A stretch of DNA of 8,197 nt from Actinomycetota bacterium. GTDB taxonomy: Bacteria > Actinomycetota > Actinomycetes > Propionibacteriales > Nocardioidaceae. Of this stretch, positions 6,612 through 8,197 are shown in pieces (positions within the stretch are counted from its first letter, which is position 1; each line of letters opens with the position of its first letter). The notes beneath the pieces were generated by a model. That model searched no databases. It was given only the letters and a program-made list of their open reading frames with translations, and was not told the origin of the DNA. The stretch is taken from the NCBI GenBank assembly GCA_009702305.1, contig WLIH01000092.1:1-8197 (forward strand), given 5' to 3'. Both the position numbers and the translations under genes were made by a program.

Positions 6612-6618
6612 ACGGTGG

Positions 6619-6624
6619 GAGACT
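6619..6624 (+). promoter_or_regulatory. Possible -10 element for the FAD dehydrogenase gene
   Basis: GAGACT ends 6 bases before GTG 6631. It fits NANNNT and would place transcription start at the start codon, as for the HOT gene. The overlapping GGGAG (6617-6621) could equally be a ribosome site 9 bases before the GTG in a read-through transcript. The two readings cannot be separated from sequence. Confidence 0.25.
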
Positions 6625-6630
6625 GGGCGG

Positions 6631-8197
6631 GTGAGCACCCGCGCCCCCGAGACCAGCAGTGTCGGGGCGGGCGACCTGGTCGCTGCCCTGCAGCGGCGGG
6701 GCGTCACCGACGTCGACGACTCGACCCTGACCCGCGCGCTCTACTCGACCGACGCCTCCCTCTACCGGGTCGTCCCGCAGGCGGTGGCGCGCCCGCGCGC
6801 CACCGAGGAGATCCTCGCGATCCTCGACGCCGCGCGCGAGCTCCAGGTGCCGGTCACGATGCGGGGAGCGGGCACGTCGATCGCCGGCAACGCCGTCGGC
6901 CCGGGCCTGGTCGTCGACACCGTCAAGCACCTCAACCGGGTGCTGAGCATCGACGCGGACAAGCAGAGCGCGCTGATCCAGCCCGGCGTCGTGCACGCCT
7001 CGCTGCAGAAGGCCGCCGCGCCGCTCGGCCTGCGCTTCGGGCCGGACCCGTCCACCCACACCCGCTGCACCATCGGCGGGATGATCGGCAACAACGCCTG
7101 CGGATCGCGGGCCCTGGGCTATGGCCGGATGGTCGACAACGTCGTCGCGATGCGCAGCGTGCTCGGCACCGGCGAGGTCGTCGGGGGTCTGGCGGGGACG
7201 ACGTCCGCGGCCGCAGACCGGCTCGCAGAGCTGACCGACGCACATCTCGGCGTCATCCGACCGCAGTTCGGCCGATTCGGGCGACAGGTCTCCGGCTACT
7301 CCCTCGAGCACCTGCTGCCCGAGCACGGCCGCCACCTCGACCGCTTCCTCGTGGGCTCGGAGGGCACCCTCGGGCTGGTGCTGGAGGCCGAGGTGCGCCT
7401 GGTCCGCGACGCGCCGGTGCGCACCCTCGTGGTGCTCGGCTACCCGTCGATGGCCGAGGCCGCCGACGCGGTGCCCGCGCTCCTGGCCCACCCGCTCGTG
7501 GCCTGCGAGGGCCTGGATGCCCGCATCGTCGACATCGTGCGGGCCAACGGCTCCGCCGTGCCCGACCTGCCCGTAGGCGCCGGGTGGCTCTTCGCCGAGG
7601 TGACGGGCGAGACGACCGCCGAGACCGAGGCGATCGCTGCCCGGGTGGTGGCCGACGCCGGGGCCCTCGAGCACCGCGTGGTCACCGACCTCGGGGAGTC
7701 CGCCGCCCTGTGGCGCATCCGCGAGGACGGCGCCGGCCTGGCGGCCAGGTCGCTGTCGCGTCCGGCGTACTCCGGCTGGGAGGACGCCGCCGTGCCGCCC
7801 GCCCACCTCGGTGCCTGGCTGCGCGACTTCGACGAGCTGCTGCGCCACCACGACCTCGACGGGGTGCCGTACGGCCACTTCGGCGACGGCTGCGTGCACG
7901 TGCGCATCGACTTCCCGCTCGTCGACGAGGCGGGCCGTCAGGCCACCTTCCGCAGCTTCCTCGAGGCCAGCGCCCGCAAGCTCGCGGACTACGGCGGCTC
8001 GCTGTCCGGCGAGCACGGCGACGGGCGCGCCCGCTCCGAGCTGCTCTCCACCATGTACGACGCCGAGGCGGTCCGGCTCTTCGGCGCGGTCAAGGCCGTG
8101 TGCGACCCCGAGGGACTGCTCAACCCCGGGGTGCTCGTCGACCCCGACCCCTTCGACGCCCACCTGCGCGCCGACCGACCGCGGCGCAACCCGCCGG
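6631..8197 (+). CDS. FAD-linked D-2-hydroxyacid (probably D-2-hydroxyglutarate) dehydrogenase, 3' end outside window
   Basis: An open frame from GTG 6631 continues past the window edge (522 codons seen). It has the VAO/PCMH-type FAD domain: RGAGTSIAGN (78-87), GPDPST (138-142 region), GNNACGS (153-159), SGYSLEHLLP (221-230) and VGSEGTLG (241-248). The FAD-oxidase C-terminal part has GHFGDGCVH (415-423), SGEHGDG (459-465) and CDPEGLLNPG (491-500); the histidines in these are the usual metal and substrate site of GlcD/D-lactate/D2HGDH enzymes. The order and the ending LVDPDPF resemble the N-terminal half of long YdiJ-type proteins, in which a cysteine-rich Fe-S domain follows; that part would lie beyond 8197. 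Such enzymes oxidise a D-2-hydroxyacid to the 2-oxoacid and pass electrons to the respiratory chain or another acceptor. The neighbouring HOT gene favours D-2-hydroxyglutarate; D-lactate or glycolate remain possible. Confidence 0.9.
   Translation, partial: MSTRAPETSSVGAGDLVAALQRRGVTDVDDSTLTRALYSTDASLYRVVPQAVARPRATEEILAILDAARELQVPVTMRGAGTSIAGNAVGPGLVVDTVKHLNRVLSIDADKQSALIQPGVVHASLQKAAAPLGLRFGPDPSTHTRCTIGGMIGNNACGSRALGYGRMVDNVVAMRSVLGTGEVVGGLAGTTSAAADRLAELTDAHLGVIRPQFGRFGRQVSGYSLEHLLPEHGRHLDRFLVGSEGTLGLVLEAEVRLVRDAPVRTLVVLGYPSMAEAADAVPALLAHPLVACEGLDARIVDIVRANGSAVPDLPVGAGWLFAEVTGETTAETEAIAARVVADAGALEHRVVTDLGESAALWRIREDGAGLAARSLSRPAYSGWEDAAVPPAHLGAWLRDFDELLRHHDLDGVPYGHFGDGCVHVRIDFPLVDEAGRQATFRSFLEASARKLADYGGSLSGEHGDGRARSELLSTMYDAEAVRLFGAVKAVCDPEGLLNPGVLVDPDPFDAHLRADRPRRNPP

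Noticed and set aside
5235..8163. Long minus-strand open frames at 5235-6560 and 6286-8163
   Set aside because: They are antisense to the HOT and FAD dehydrogenase genes, overlap each other in part, and have Gly/Arg/Val/His-rich composition with no recognisable fold.

Overview
This is an ordinary-looking chromosomal stretch from a high-GC Gram-positive bacterium, most likely an actinobacterium of the Nocardioides/Aeromicrobium type. The reasons are the strong G/C bias at third codon positions in every real gene, GTG starts, a probable leaderless transcript, and gene families common in that group. No RNA gene, mobile element, CRISPR array or prophage trace is visible. Only six genes are real. 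The other long open frames are antisense or out-of-frame by-products of GC-rich coding.

Left part (1-5208, all minus strand): a probable cell-surface glycan locus. In transcription order it holds (i) a membrane-anchored or secreted GH5-type glycoside hydrolase (5208-3958), (ii) a 180-base spacer with G/C-rich hairpins, (iii) a 90-residue two-helix membrane protein of unknown function (3777-3505), (iv) a 709-residue membrane glycosyltransferase (3505-1376) with a family-2 processive-type catalytic domain fused behind N-terminal MshEN/GspE-N-like domains, and (v) a multi-spanning GT-C-like membrane protein (1379 to beyond base 1). Genes iii-v overlap by 1 and 4 bases and are almost certainly one translationally coupled operon. 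A reasonable reading is that the GT2 protein makes or transfers a glycan at the membrane, the GT-C-like protein adds sugars from a lipid carrier on the outer face, and the GH5 enzyme trims or hydrolyses a glycan outside the cell. The product is unknown.

Right part (5304-8197, plus strand): a metabolic pair divergent from the GH5 gene. The first gene encodes an iron-dependent alcohol dehydrogenase of the hydroxyacid-oxoacid transhydrogenase (HOT) type. The second, cut by the window edge, encodes an FAD-linked D-2-hydroxyacid dehydrogenase of the GlcD/YdiJ/D-2-hydroxyglutarate dehydrogenase type. HOT enzymes reduce 2-oxoglutarate to D-2-hydroxyglutarate while oxidising a hydroxyacid such as 4-hydroxybutyrate. 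A D-2-hydroxyglutarate dehydrogenase would regenerate 2-oxoglutarate, so the two could form a closed cycle. A 12-bp-stem hairpin separates them.

The divergent intergenic region (5209-5303) carries a plausible -10 element in each direction.
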